A stretch of DNA of 64,000 nucleotides from Secundilactobacillus angelensis (GCF_012641075.1 NZ_JAAXLJ010000003.1:1-64000); one strand, 5' to 3'; numbered from the stretch's first letter, positions 24,183-32,354 are shown. Numbers and translations: made by a program. Notes: generated from the letters alone by a model not told the origin.

Positions 24183-24668
24183 ATGGCAGATACACCAGCA
24201 GTAACGTCACCTAAGTATGTTCAGGTGGACGAAAATAACTATGTAAATGTGGTTAAAAGCACACTAACTGACAGTGATGACGCAACTAAATGGATCAAGC
24301 TTTTTATCCCGTCAGCCTTCCAGACTGATTTCGGTAAGTTCTTCGACAAATATCAAGTCGATCCCAATACCAAGGCATTAATCCCACGTCCTGGTGCTGA
24401 CAATCCATCAATCGACACCGTTCAACAATCACTAAAAGACACCAATGCCGAACTGGTAGCCGTCAAGCAAGCCAACAGTGACTTGGGCGATAAACTAACT
24501 GCAGCTAATACAACGATCACTGATCTGCAAACTAAGTACAAGCAGGACAGTGACACTACTACAGAGGCCATTTTGGAATTATCTGACCAAGTTCTGTCTG
24601 CTGTTCCAGCTGGCAGTTCAACCACGCCAGCTAGTGACACCACAACACCCGCAGGAGGTGGTAAATAA
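24183..24668 (+). CDS. Tail-tip protein with C-terminal coiled coil
   Basis: 161 residues. The N-terminal 60 form a compact domain (P-K-Y-V-Q-V-D-E-N-N-Y-V ... F-D-K-Y-Q-V-D), followed by a coiled coil (about 78-130, heptads L-K-D-T-N-A-E-L) and a Ser/Thr/Pro-rich tail. Common in lactobacillar phages after the receptor genes. Its stop overlaps the following ATG (TAATG). Function not established. Confidence 0.6.
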   Translation: MADTPAVTSPKYVQVDENNYVNVVKSTLTDSDDATKWIKLFIPSAFQTDFGKFFDKYQVDPNTKALIPRPGADNPSIDTVQQSLKDTNAELVAVKQANSDLGDKLTAANTTITDLQTKYKQDSDTTTEAILELSDQVLSAVPAGSSTTPASDTTTPAGGGK

Positions 24669-24781
24669 TGAACGCATTAGCCACTTTATACGCTGAATCA
24701 GTTAAGGCTGGAAACCGCAAGATTGAAGACGTTCCAGTTGTCATTCGTCCCAAAGTTCAAGCAATTCTAGATCAAAAATAA
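24668..24781 (+). CDS. CD1375-like small phage protein, copy 1
   Basis: 37 residues: a helix L-Y-A-E-S-V-K-A-G, a turn, then I-E-D-V-P and a second helix. This is the CD1375/XkdX-neighbourhood type of short protein located near holin genes in many Firmicutes phages. Two longer relatives lie at 24799 and 25658. Starts on the stop of the previous gene. Confidence 0.65.
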   Translation: MNALATLYAESVKAGNRKIEDVPVVIRPKVQAILDQK

Positions 24782-24798
24782 GAAAGAGGTAATCAATT

Positions 24799-24972
24799 AT
24801 GACTTTAAATAAAAAGTTTTCTGCTTTAACCATGCTTTACGCTGCTAACGTGCTTGACGGTGGCCGTACCCTTGAAGAAGTCCCCGAAGTTCTGCGTGAT
24901 GATGTTGCCGGCATCCTAAAAAACGACGACAGCGCCGATTCTACTTCTGCATCTTCTACACCTGCTGCTTAA
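24799..24972 (+). CDS. CD1375-like small phage protein, copy 2
   Basis: 57 residues behind GAGGT. L-Y-A-A-N-V-L-D-G-G-R-T-L-E-E-V-P-E-V-L aligns position by position with copy 1, plus a Ser/Thr/Ala tail. The duplication suggests that subunits of one assembly are encoded side by side; function unknown. Confidence 0.68.
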   Translation: MTLNKKFSALTMLYAANVLDGGRTLEEVPEVLRDDVAGILKNDDSADSTSASSTPAA

Positions 24973-25023
24973 TCGGTGCCTTTCTGCTTGGATTATTAAT
25001 TTAGAAAGGACGGTGAGCAGACA

Positions 25024-25404
25024 ATGTATCGAATTTTTGCTTGTATGAAAAACAACCCCTTTCACACCGTGATTGGGCTGGCGGAGCTGGGTATCGGTAT
25101 CCATCTCATTTCGCATGATCAATACTTCTTGTGGCCACCGGTCATTGATGGAGTCGCCAATGATGATATTGTTGGGGGCTTTTTTGTTTTGGTTGGTGCA
25201 GTCATGCTCTACTGGGTGTATGACACTAAGCGTGCAGTACGATTAGATCATGTACTCTTAATCGCGTCTTCGTTTCTGATGTGTGTGTTGACACTATATC
25301 AACTAATGCATTGGATTGTCTTAGGTATCGACATGCCGTGGATTAGTAACGCCGCAATAACCTCGGTCATTATGATCTTAGCCAGTCGGAGCGACAGCGA
25401 GTGA
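25024..25404 (+). CDS. Phage membrane protein
   Basis: 126 residues with four hydrophobic stretches (about 14-29, 47-65, 75-93, 104-121). No known motif. Its place among the lysis genes suggests an accessory membrane protein, for example a holin partner or superinfection-exclusion protein; this is inference. The stop overlaps the following start. Confidence 0.6.
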   Translation: MYRIFACMKNNPFHTVIGLAELGIGIHLISHDQYFLWPPVIDGVANDDIVGGFFVLVGAVMLYWVYDTKRAVRLDHVLLIASSFLMCVLTLYQLMHWIVLGIDMPWISNAAITSVIMILASRSDSE

Positions 25405-25655
25405 TGGGACCCGATTTGGGGCACCTTATCTTAGAGCTAAACCCGGTAATTGCGATTATCCCAGGCTTGTTCGCGGCCTACTTTACTTATCTCCTTGGCA
25501 AACGCAAATCTCACCGAGAGGAGCTTTTTCAAGAGATGAATTATTGGAAGAACACAGCTGAAGAAGAGCGCAAACGACGCATTAAAGCCGAGACCGAAAC
25601 TGATGAAGTACGTCAGATTTTGCGTAAAGAAAGAGAAAACAAAAAGGAGAATTAA
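25401..25655 (+). CDS. Small membrane-anchored coiled-coil protein
   Basis: 84 residues. One N-terminal hydrophobic segment (I-L-E-L-N-P-V-I-A-I-I-P-G-L-F-A) is followed by a highly charged helix rich in Glu, Lys and Arg. Starts at GTG 25401 (or ATG 25404), overlapping the previous stop. The layout of one membrane helix with a charged coil resembles small lysis-control proteins, but no family can be named. Confidence 0.6.
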   Translation: MMGPDLGHLILELNPVIAIIPGLFAAYFTYLLGKRKSHREELFQEMNYWKNTAEEERKRRIKAETETDEVRQILRKERENKKEN

Positions 25656-25657
25656 CT

Positions 25658-25888
25658 ATGTTAACAAAAGATTATAGTACACCCGTTATTTTAGAGGCTT
25701 CCAATGTTATTGATGGCGGTAAGCAATTTGAAAATGTCCCTGTATTCTTACAGGGACAGGTGAAAGAACTTGTTGAATCATTAGGAATTGATCTATCGAG
25801 TAACAAGCCTGCTGCACCCAGCAATGTTGCTGCAGTCAAGGCAGCAACAAAGAGTGATACTATTGTGGTCACGCCTAAGGAGGCGTAG
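25658..25888 (+). CDS. CD1375-like small phage protein, copy 3
   Basis: 76 residues. I-L-E-A-S-N-V-I-D-G-G-K-Q-F-E-N-V-P aligns with copies 1 and 2 (24668, 24799); it has a longer Ala/Val/Lys tail. The stop is 2 bases before the holin start and GGAGG overlaps its last codons, so it is co-translated with the holin. Confidence 0.62.
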   Translation: MLTKDYSTPVILEASNVIDGGKQFENVPVFLQGQVKELVESLGIDLSSNKPAAPSNVAAVKAATKSDTIVVTPKEA

Positions 25889-25890
25889 TC

Positions 25891-26433
25891 ATGAATTGGA
25901 CTAAGTATTTAACAGACGCGATTACATGGCTGACCGGCGGAGGTTTTACTCTGTTAGTAGCCATTTTTATTAAAAATCGCAGTTCGATTTTTGATTTGCT
26001 AGAAAAAGTAGCAGACCAGACTAAGACGAAAAAAGACAATGAAGTGGTTGACCACTTGAAGGCACTGTCATCAACTCTGGTCACATCAGCACAGCCAACT
26101 AGCTTTTCAGGTAGCGAACAGAAAGCAATGGCGGTTTCTAAGCTGACTGAGTTGGCAAAGGATTTCAATGTAGATTTAGACAGTGATAAGGCCAAAGACT
26201 ACATCGAAGAAGCCTACCAATTGATTTATGGTGTGAATAAGTCTGCTGATAAGCAGCCATTAGCTGAACAGACCAAATTAGTTCAAGATATCACTTCCAC
26301 AGCAGAGAAACTGGACGCTGATAATCCGCCAGCCATTCAATTAGATGATGGTGATCTGATTGAACTTAACGATTGTCAGTACACCCTCGGCACGAATGAA
26401 GCCGGTGAAATCACTCTGACTAAGAAGGCGTGA
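25891..26433 (+). CDS. LL-H-type phage holin
   Basis: 180 residues with one strong N-terminal membrane helix (W-L-T-G-G-G-F-T-L-L-V-A-I-F-I) and a long soluble C-terminal part with a helical repeat (S-K-L-T-E-L-A-K-D-F-N-V-D-L-D), as in the Lactobacillus phage LL-H holin family. It permits release of the lysin across the membrane. Directly upstream of the lysin. Confidence 0.78.
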   Translation: MNWTKYLTDAITWLTGGGFTLLVAIFIKNRSSIFDLLEKVADQTKTKKDNEVVDHLKALSSTLVTSAQPTSFSGSEQKAMAVSKLTELAKDFNVDLDSDKAKDYIEEAYQLIYGVNKSADKQPLAEQTKLVQDITSTAEKLDADNPPAIQLDDGDLIELNDCQYTLGTNEAGEITLTKKA

Positions 26434-26437
26434 TACT

Positions 26438-27547
26438 ATGGCTCAATATTTTATCGACACCGCATCTTATCAGCCACAGACCTACAGCTATTTCCTAGAT
26501 AAGCGACAACGTGGCGCTAAAGGAGTAGTTGTTAAGACCTCTGAGGGCGGTTATGGTGGTACACCATACGTTAATGGGCGTGGCCATGACCAAGTAATTA
26601 ATGCAAAAAAGGCTGGCTTAAAGGTGGCCTTGTACCACTATGCTCGGTTTAACAGTGTTAGATACGGCAAGCATGATCCAGCCAGTGAAGCTGATTTAAT
26701 GGTCAACACTGCTCGTTCGTGGGGCCTAGGTAAAGATACTCTGATGGTTCTTGATGCCGAGGACCCTTCGTTACGTCATCAAGTAAGTACAGATGCCGCT
26801 TTATTTTTTAACGAATTAAAACGCAGGGGTTTTAAGCATTTTGATATTTACGGCCCAGGCTCATGGTTCTGGGCTCGTCGCTTGAAGATCGGCACCTCGT
26901 ATCATTTAGGCGGCTGGCCGGCATCTTATGGCAGTTCCAGCTCTGGTGTGTCTGGAGCTAAAGCTTGGCAGTATACTGACAATTGGAAGGGGCTTGGCGT
27001 GGATGGTTCGTTGGACTATGGCGGCCAATACACCACGGCTGCCAGGACATCGGCTAAGCCGAAAAAGATGACTAAAGATAACGTCCACGACTATTACTTT
27101 ACTTACAACCCTGGACGGATCATCACCAAGACGACCATCTACCAGCACAAGACAGGTTCCTTGAAGAGCAAGTCTAACCGTGCTTTAAAGCTGCCAGCAG
27201 GCACAGCGGTGGATATTAAGGCCGTCCACACCTTCAGTCACTCAGTCGTTCCGTATTTCGAGTTGGCTAACCATACGTACATCACAGCTAGCCGGGAAGC
27301 CGTCACAAATGCTTTTTACGAAAGCTCGGAGTTAAAGGCTATCAAAGTCATTAAGCGGACAAATTTATATCACGATTTGCAGCGAACTAAAGTGGTCAAA
27401 CGTAAAGGTTTGAAGTCTACGAAGTGGCCAGTTGGAACGCCATTTACCGTTAACAAAGTCATTCCGTACAAGGGTGCTTGGATTTTAAAACTGGACAACG
27501 GGTTCTACTGCACGGCCTACAAACAATATGTAAAGAAAATTAAGTAA
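26438..27547 (+). CDS. Endolysin: GH25 muramidase with DUF5776-type wall-binding repeats
   Basis: 369 residues. The first 200 are a GH25 lysozyme: F-I-D-T-A-S-Y-Q (catalytic Asp near 7), L-K-V-A-L-Y-H-Y-A-R, M-V-L-D-A-E-D (Asp/Glu pair near 104-107) and Q-Y-T-D-N-W. Two SH3/SLAP-like repeats follow (starting near 215 and 290), of the type lactobacilli use to bind the cell wall. No signal peptide, so export depends on the holin. It is the last lysis gene, followed by a strong terminator. Confidence 0.93.
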   Translation: MAQYFIDTASYQPQTYSYFLDKRQRGAKGVVVKTSEGGYGGTPYVNGRGHDQVINAKKAGLKVALYHYARFNSVRYGKHDPASEADLMVNTARSWGLGKDTLMVLDAEDPSLRHQVSTDAALFFNELKRRGFKHFDIYGPGSWFWARRLKIGTSYHLGGWPASYGSSSSGVSGAKAWQYTDNWKGLGVDGSLDYGGQYTTAARTSAKPKKMTKDNVHDYYFTYNPGRIITKTTIYQHKTGSLKSKSNRALKLPAGTAVDIKAVHTFSHSVVPYFELANHTYITASREAVTNAFYESSELKAIKVIKRTNLYHDLQRTKVVKRKGLKSTKWPVGTPFTVNKVIPYKGAWILKLDNGFYCTAYKQYVKKIK

Positions 27548-27573
27548 CACAATAAATAAGTAATCTCGATAAG

Positions 27574-27607
27574 AGCCTCCTAACCGCAATGGTTAGGAGG
27601 CTTTTTA
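27574..27607 (+). terminator. Strong terminator after lysin
   Basis: A perfect 12-bp stem (AGCCTCCTAACC / GGTTAGGAGGCT, loop GCAAT) followed by five T. Ends the late operon. The complementary orientation lacks an equal T run, but the convergent gene ends only 6 bases away, so it may serve both. Confidence 0.9.
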
Positions 27608-27612
27608 CTTAT

Positions 27613-27936
27613 CTACGAGAACAATAAATTCTTCTTAACATAGATGCAAGAGTGGGGAATAAAGATGTCGTTATAATATGATTTGCTTGAAGAAACTAAG
27701 GGGCAGCTTTTATTAAGCATAATCTGGCGATAAAGGGTTCCTGCAGGTAATATGTAAGTATTAGACTGGTTATGAGTTTTTGCTTGATACCAATCATATT
27801 GAGTGCCTTTAAAATTGGCTGGAATAGTTAATCCAACGAAACCATTTCGGGCAGGCTTGGCATCCGCCCAAACTGTCCTTTCATAACCATTATCTAAAAT
27901 AACTACAACTGGAAACATTTGTTCACTTAAATTCAT
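27613..27936 (-). CDS. Small protein at the prophage edge, unknown
   Basis: 107 residues behind AGGAG. Contains V-V-V-I-L-D-N-G-Y-E-R-T-V-W-A-D, and an aromatic/Asn-rich C-terminus. No membrane segment. Minus-strand single genes between the lysin and the right attachment site are often lysogenic-conversion genes expressed in the lysogen; I infer that here, but the family is not known to me. Confidence 0.55.
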   Translation of the reverse strand: MNLSEQMFPVVVILDNGYERTVWADAKPARNGFVGLTIPANFKGTQYDWYQAKTHNQSNTYILPAGTLYRQIMLNKSCPLVSSSKSYYNDIFIPHSCIYVKKNLLFS

Positions 27937-28125
27937 TTATGTAACTCCTATCATTTTTGTTATAGGGTTAATAGCCAGTTAACAACTATTCCCTATACAC
28001 TAATAGTATAAAAGTTTGTCGAAATGAAACGAAAATCACTGAGTAAGAGTTTATGCTGGTAAATTTGTTGATTACTTGGTATACTCCAATCTGCTTTAGT
28101 CAATCCCAGCTCGAAAGGACGACCA

Positions 28126-28458
28126 ATGAAATTTTATATGGCCATCAGTGCTTCATTTAACGAACCTCGCAAACGCAAGTTCCGAAAAAACCGCAAAGAT
28201 TTGTTTGATATTGTGGTTGCTAGGATCAATGAAATCCAACCTAGCAAAGGGGGAGAAAATCTTCTTCATCTTAAAGTTGGATATATCCCTAGTCATATTT
28301 ATGAGAGTATCCCAATTAATGGTGTAGATGTAGATCGCTTTGAATTAGGGAACAACACGTACAGCGTGTTTCAATCAATTAACTTTAAAGTTCAGACTCA
28401 GGAACAAGCAAATGACATCATAGAAATGCTGAATAACGAATACCAAGTCATTAAGTGA
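28126..28458 (+). CDS. Hypothetical protein between prophage and rsgA
   Basis: 110 residues behind AAAGGA with an extended -10 box (TTGGTATACT near 28077-28086). Basic first third (R-K-R-K-F-R-K-N-R-K), then a mixed alpha/beta part (L-K-V-G-Y-I-P-S-H-I ... F-K-V-Q-T-Q-E-Q-A-N-D-I-I). Could be a prophage cargo gene or chromosomal; no family recognised. Base composition is lower in GC than the housekeeping genes to the right. Confidence 0.55.
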   Translation: MKFYMAISASFNEPRKRKFRKNRKDLFDIVVARINEIQPSKGGENLLHLKVGYIPSHIYESIPINGVDVDRFELGNNTYSVFQSINFKVQTQEQANDIIEMLNNEYQVIK

Positions 28459-28593
28459 TATGAAAGCCACCCAACGAAATTTGAGCGGTTTTCTTCCTAT
28501 TAAATTATGTAAATTTCCACCCCGGAATTTTTTATGGGTTAGCCAAAATGGAAGCCAATTTTTATTTATTTTCGCTAAACGCTGTTAAATCAA

Positions 28594-28623
28594 TGGACTT
28601 AGACCCTATAGTTCTTTTATAAT
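28594..28623 (+). promoter_or_regulatory. Candidate promoter of the rsgA operon
   Basis: TGGACT and TATAAT 18 bases apart, about 50 bases before the rsgA start. In relatives rsgA is usually transcribed from the stp-prkC operon; here the prophage may separate them, so a local promoter would be needed. Confidence 0.4.
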
Positions 28624-28673
28624 AAAAAAGGACTGGTTTTTAATTATTCAGAACTATGAAAGGTGGCGTTGAT

Positions 28674-29576
28674 GTGGCGGAAGGCCAAATTCGACAATCG
28701 TTAAGCGGTTTCTACGATGTGATGACAGATTCAGGAACATTGGTGCGAACCCGGGCACGGGGGAATTTTCGGAACCGTAAAATTACCCCGTTGGTGGGAG
28801 ATCGAGTTGTAATCGATGCTCCCAACGACCATGAAGGCTATATTTTAGAAGTTAAACCAAGGCATAATTCGTTGCTGAGACCACCAGTTGCTAATGTTGA
28901 TCAAGCGATCGTGGCAACCGCCGTGCGCGAGCCGGCGTTCTCAACCAACTTATTAGATCGACAGCTTTTGGCACTTGAAATTGCGGATATTGAGCCGGTG
29001 ATTTATTTAACCAAGACGGATTTGCTGACATCTGCTGAACAAAATGAGTTTGCCAAGTTAGCCGAAGATTACCGTGAGATCGGGTATCATGTGGTGTATA
29101 CAGCAAGACCGTTCTCAACGGCGGCAATTCAAGAAGTTGACGATTTGCTGGCGGGTAAAGTCAGCGTCATCATGGGACAAACGGGTGCTGGCAAATCCAC
29201 GCTGCTGAATCATGTTGCACCTAACTTAGAGCTTGAAACCGGTGAAATTTCGGCTAGTTTGCACCGTGGAAAGCACACGACTCGTCGTGTACAGCTGCTA
29301 GAAGTAGCTGGAGGGTTGATTGCTGATACGCCAGGCTTCTCTTCTTACGACACATTTACATTGGACCCCAGAGAACTTGGTAAGTACTTCCGCGAGTTTC
29401 GTCGGGCTTCTGTTAACTGTCGATTTCGTGGCTGTGTTCACGTCAATGAACCAGGCTGCGCTGTAAAGGCAATGGTTGATTCAGGTGATATTTTACAAAG
29501 TCGATACGATAATTATTTGCTGCTGTATCAAGCTCTGAAAAATCAAAAACCAAATTATCGCAAATCTGAGAAATGA
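28674..29576 (+). CDS. rsgA: Small-subunit ribosome biogenesis GTPase RsgA
   Basis: 300 residues. Checks 30S maturation near the decoding site. OB domain first, then a circularly permuted GTPase: G4 T-K-T-D (near 113), P-loop G-Q-T-G-A-G-K-S (near 169), D-T-P-G-F (near 218), then a zinc motif C-x4-C-x-H-x5-C (248 onward). GTG 28674 with AGGTGG fits the family start (A-E-G-Q-I-R); ATG 28656 would add six residues. First gene of the rsgA-rpe-thiN operon. Confidence 0.95.
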   Translation: MAEGQIRQSLSGFYDVMTDSGTLVRTRARGNFRNRKITPLVGDRVVIDAPNDHEGYILEVKPRHNSLLRPPVANVDQAIVATAVREPAFSTNLLDRQLLALEIADIEPVIYLTKTDLLTSAEQNEFAKLAEDYREIGYHVVYTARPFSTAAIQEVDDLLAGKVSVIMGQTGAGKSTLLNHVAPNLELETGEISASLHRGKHTTRRVQLLEVAGGLIADTPGFSSYDTFTLDPRELGKYFREFRRASVNCRFRGCVHVNEPGCAVKAMVDSGDILQSRYDNYLLLYQALKNQKPNYRKSEK

Positions 29577-29586
29577 GGGAATAGAT

Positions 29587-30237
29587 ATGAAAATCGCACC
29601 ATCAATTTTAAGTGCTGATTATGTTAATCTTCAAAAGGATATTGAAATCGTGGATAAGGCGGGAGCTGAATACCTCCATATTGATGTTATGGACGGTCAG
29701 TTTGTCCCTGCTATCTCATACGGTCCAGGTTGGTTAAAGGCAATTCGCCCAATTACCAACATGACCCTGGATGTTCACCTAATGGTCCAAAATCCAGAAC
29801 GATTCGTTGAACAATTCGCCGAAAACGGCGCAGACATTATTGGTGTCCACGTTGAGGCAACACCACATATTCACCGTGCATTGCAATTGATCAAGAACGC
29901 GGGTGCTAAGGCCGAAGTTGTGATCAACCCAGGTACGCCAGTTGAAGCAATCAAGCCATTGTTATACATGGTTGATCAAGTATTAGTCATGACGGTCAAT
30001 CCTGGGTTTGGTGGGCAAAAGTTCCTGCCTGAGACTCTGAAGAAGATCACACAATTAGACCAATTAAAGCAAACAGAAGGCTATGACTTTGACATTGAAG
30101 TCGATGGCGGTGTTAAGAACAACACAATTGTGGATTGCCAAAAGGCTGGTGCAACGGTTGCTGTAGCTGGGTCATACGTGTTCGATGGTGTTGATCCTGC
30201 TGCTAAAGTCAAAATCTTAAAGGATGCGACGAAGTAA
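29587..30237 (+). CDS. rpe: Ribulose-phosphate 3-epimerase
   Basis: 216 residues, full length. Interconverts ribulose-5-phosphate and xylulose-5-phosphate. TIM barrel with metal ligands visible: H-I-D-V-M-D-G (His/Asp), V-H-L-M-V (second His) and the closing E-V-D-G-G-V. The gene lies 10 bases after rsgA and shares an ATGA overlap with thiN, the usual arrangement in lactobacilli. Confidence 0.96.
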   Translation: MKIAPSILSADYVNLQKDIEIVDKAGAEYLHIDVMDGQFVPAISYGPGWLKAIRPITNMTLDVHLMVQNPERFVEQFAENGADIIGVHVEATPHIHRALQLIKNAGAKAEVVINPGTPVEAIKPLLYMVDQVLVMTVNPGFGGQKFLPETLKKITQLDQLKQTEGYDFDIEVDGGVKNNTIVDCQKAGATVAVAGSYVFDGVDPAAKVKILKDATK

Positions 30238-30884
30238 TGAAACATCTCAACTTACTGGTAGGTGGTCCTACCAGCCAATGGCCTGACCAGTTAACTGCCG
30301 GTAAGGTGTCTGGTGATTGGATTGGCGTCGATCGTGGTACACTACGGTTGTTAAATCTAGGCATCAAACCGCTGGTGGCCATCGGGGATTTTGATTCATT
30401 GTCTGCCGATGAATTAAAGCGGGTCAAGAGTGCTGTTTCTGACATTCGTCAGGCTATTCCAGAAAAGGACGAAACCGATACGCAACTTGCAGTCACGGTT
30501 GCCTTGCATGAATACCAGTATGATCGTTTAGATATTTACGGTGCCACTGGTGGCCGTCTAGATCATTTTTTGGCAAACTTCTGGATGGTTTTGGAACCCC
30601 GGTATCGGCAGTACGCGCCCAAGATTCGCTTTATCGACAAACAAAATACCATTACCTTCTTTGCACCGGGTGCGTACGAGATTACAAAGGAACCAGACAA
30701 AAAGTATCTGGCTTTCGTCACACTTGAAAAGGTGGATAATCTCACCCTGCCGGATGAAAAGTATAATTTGAAGAACGAAAATGTCACCCGGCCAATTTCT
30801 TATGCAAGTAATGAATTTGTTGGCGATAAGGGTCATTTCTCTTTTGATAGTGGTATGGTTGCCGTTATTCAGAGTAAGGATTAA
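30237..30884 (+). CDS. thiN: Thiamine pyrophosphokinase
   Basis: 215 residues. Transfers pyrophosphate from ATP to thiamine. Motifs: G-V-D-R-G-T (near 30), A-I-G-D-F-D-S (near 48), E-K-D-E-T-D-T-Q-L-A and G-A-T-G-G-R-L-D-H in the nucleotide-binding domain, followed by the beta thiamine-binding domain. Last gene of the operon. Confidence 0.94.
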   Translation: MKHLNLLVGGPTSQWPDQLTAGKVSGDWIGVDRGTLRLLNLGIKPLVAIGDFDSLSADELKRVKSAVSDIRQAIPEKDETDTQLAVTVALHEYQYDRLDIYGATGGRLDHFLANFWMVLEPRYRQYAPKIRFIDKQNTITFFAPGAYEITKEPDKKYLAFVTLEKVDNLTLPDEKYNLKNENVTRPISYASNEFVGDKGHFSFDSGMVAVIQSKD

Positions 30885-30930
30885 TCGTTTACAAAAAAAT
30901 ATTGATCAATATTTTTGATTTGTGAGCGTT

Positions 30931-30966
30931 AGTTCCCGTCATGGTGTCATATGGCGGGAACTTTTT
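30931..30966 (+). terminator. Terminator after thiN
   Basis: AGTTCCCGTC pairs with GGCGGGAACT (one G-U) over a 12-base loop, followed by TTTTT. An AT-only palindrome (AAAATATTGATCAATATTTT, near 30894-30915) lies just before it. Confidence 0.8.
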
Positions 30967-31012
30967 AAGTGGAATGCAGATTTCTGAAGAAAAATGAAAG
31001 TGAGCGACTAAC

Positions 31013-31420
31013 GTGGCATTTCAAACACACTATAATTTTGGCGGTGCCAAAACCCATAATGGTGGCAGTAAGTCAGCCGCTAAAAAAGTACTCAAGCAAC
31101 TTTGGCAATACATTCAGGGGTAGGGTGCTCAGCTAAGTGAGCCAGTTTCCGTTGAACAAATTGCAGCACTGCAACATCATTTGTTGGCGTACGGCACCCG
31201 GATGGTCAACAGTTACCGCGTTTCTGGCGGCCGTTACGACGCAGAACTAAGACAATACATCACTGATTGTTGTGCGTACTTAAACCAGTTTCTAACCGAT
31301 GCGCCGTCTGCCTCCGCTGAGAAACTGCTTGCAGGAAATCGACAGACTTTCATGATTGATTTTGAACACGAGGTTAATCAACTGATCCGCCAGTATGAAA
31401 CTGCGATTGCTAAGGCATGA
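31013..31420 (+). pseudogene. Conserved small protein broken by an in-frame TAG
   Basis: Translation from GTG 31013 gives 36 residues (F-Q-T-H-Y-N-F-G-G-A-K at the start), then TAG at 31121-31123, then 98 more residues in the same frame ending A-I-A-K-A. Both parts look like coding sequence (W-Q-Y-I-Q-G | G-A-Q-L-S-E-P-V), and no frameshift is needed to join them. So a single nonsense mutation seems to have broken a 135-residue helical protein. A restart at GTG or TTG near 31175 could give a fragment. Function unknown. Confidence 0.7.
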
Positions 31421-31476
31421 TCTCTAGTTGTTGGAGATTGAGGTCACTGTCACCATTAATTTCAAGCCAACAAAAA

Positions 31477-31518
31477 AACCACTGTCAGCGAAGTTAATCA
31501 CTAACAGTGGTTCTTTTG
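31477..31518. terminator. Bidirectional terminator
   Basis: AACCACTGT (31477-31485) pairs with ACAGTGGTT (31504-31512); TTCTTTT follows on the plus strand and a run of seven A precedes (T on the minus strand). Serves the gene remnant on the left and can back up rpmB. Confidence 0.75.
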
Positions 31519-31545
31519 GTTGAAAGAATAATTTTAAAAATTCAC

Positions 31546-31573
31546 AAAAAAAGCTTGGCAATCGTGCCAAACT
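31546..31573 (-). terminator. Terminator of rpmB
   Basis: On the minus strand TTGGCA-CGAT-TGCCAA forms a 6-bp hairpin extended by AG/CT, followed by TTTTTTT. Confidence 0.75.
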
Positions 31574-31580
31574 TTCTTAA

Positions 31581-31766
31581 CTAAACTCGAGTCACTTTAC
31601 CTGACTTCAAAGTCCGTGCAGAAATCCAAACCTTCTTAGGCTTGCCATCCACTAAGATCCGAACCTTTTGCAAGTTTGGCTTCCATGAACGCTTTGATGA
31701 ATTCAAGGCGTGAGAGCGCTTGTTACCGAAACGGGTGCGCTTGCCGTTAATGAAATCTTTTGCCAT
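31581..31766 (-). CDS. rpmB: 50S ribosomal protein L28
   Basis: 61 residues, normal length. Opens [19 protein letters not shown] and closes with [11 protein letters not shown], both typical of bacterial L28. Two-cysteine zinc motifs are absent, so this is the zinc-independent form. Divergent from the asp23 gene, as in related species. Confidence 0.97.
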   Translation of the reverse strand: MAKDFINGKRTRFGNKRSHALNSSKRSWKPNLQKVRILVDGKPKKVWISARTLKSGKVTRV

Positions 31767-31824
31767 TGGTAACTACCTCCTTTTAGACTTATCTAAAAAA
31801 CGTTGCTTTTTAGCTCACTAAAAT

Positions 31825-31853
31825 AATTTATCATAGACCCAATCGGAATGCAA
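31825..31853 (-). promoter_or_regulatory. rpmB promoter
   Basis: Minus strand TTGCAT (31848-31853) and TAAATT (31825-31830), spacer 17. Confidence 0.6.
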
Positions 31854-31877
31854 TAGTTTTCTTTCAAGTAATTTTAC

Positions 31878-31907
31878 TTGACAGCAACAAAGTCGATTAA
31901 TTATGAT
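31878..31907 (+). promoter_or_regulatory. Promoter of the asp23-fakA operon
   Basis: Consensus TTGACA (31878-31883), spacer 18, TATGAT (31902-31907). Confidence 0.75.
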
Positions 31908-31975
31908 AACGGTAATACGCAATTTGTGGTAATATAAATTATCGTGAAGACTAGTATGCAAGGAGGCTACTTGAG

Positions 31976-32338
31976 ATGGCCGTTAAAATTAAAACAAAAC
32001 ATGGCTTGATTGATATCGATAACGATGTCATTGCTACAGTCGTCGGTGGTGCTGCCACCGATTCATATGGCGTTGTAGGAATGGCCAGTAAGAACCAACT
32101 TCGAGATAACGTTAATGTTATCTTGAACCGGAATAACTATGCCAAGGGTGTTGTTGTTCGTCAGGAAGATAATGGTGTCGCTGTTGATGTGTACATCATC
32201 GTTAGCTACGGAACAAAGATTTCTGAAGTATCCAGAACAGTTCAATCGAAAGTAAAGTACAATTTAGAAACCATGCTTGGAATTACCGCTAATGCTGTTA
32301 ACATTACAGTTCAAGGCGTTCAAGTATTAAGTGAGTAA
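31976..32338 (+). CDS. Asp23/Gls24 family envelope stress protein (YloU-like)
   Basis: 120 residues. The Asp23 pattern is clear: a beta start (K-T-K-H-G-L-I-D-I-D), V-V-G-M-A-S, a G-V-A-V-D-V-Y-I-I-V-S-Y-G strand, V-Q-S-K-V-K-Y-N-L-E-T-M-L-G and V-N-I-T-V-Q-G-V. The family is linked to envelope stress; in this context it is nearly always beside fakA. The start has AAGGAGG. Overlaps the upstream in-frame extension of fakA by a few bases. Confidence 0.92.
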   Translation: MAVKIKTKHGLIDIDNDVIATVVGGAATDSYGVVGMASKNQLRDNVNVILNRNNYAKGVVVRQEDNGVAVDVYIIVSYGTKISEVSRTVQSKVKYNLETMLGITANAVNITVQGVQVLSE

Positions 32339-32354
32339 GAAGCGGAGGATAAAG

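Noticed and set aside
27548-28673. attR of the prophage
   Set aside because: Without the left end there is no second copy to compare, and no tRNA gene is present; any position would be a guess.
30890-30922. AT-only palindrome after thiN as a protein-binding operator
   Set aside because: It lies between a stop codon and a strong terminator with no promoter near; more likely part of the terminator region.
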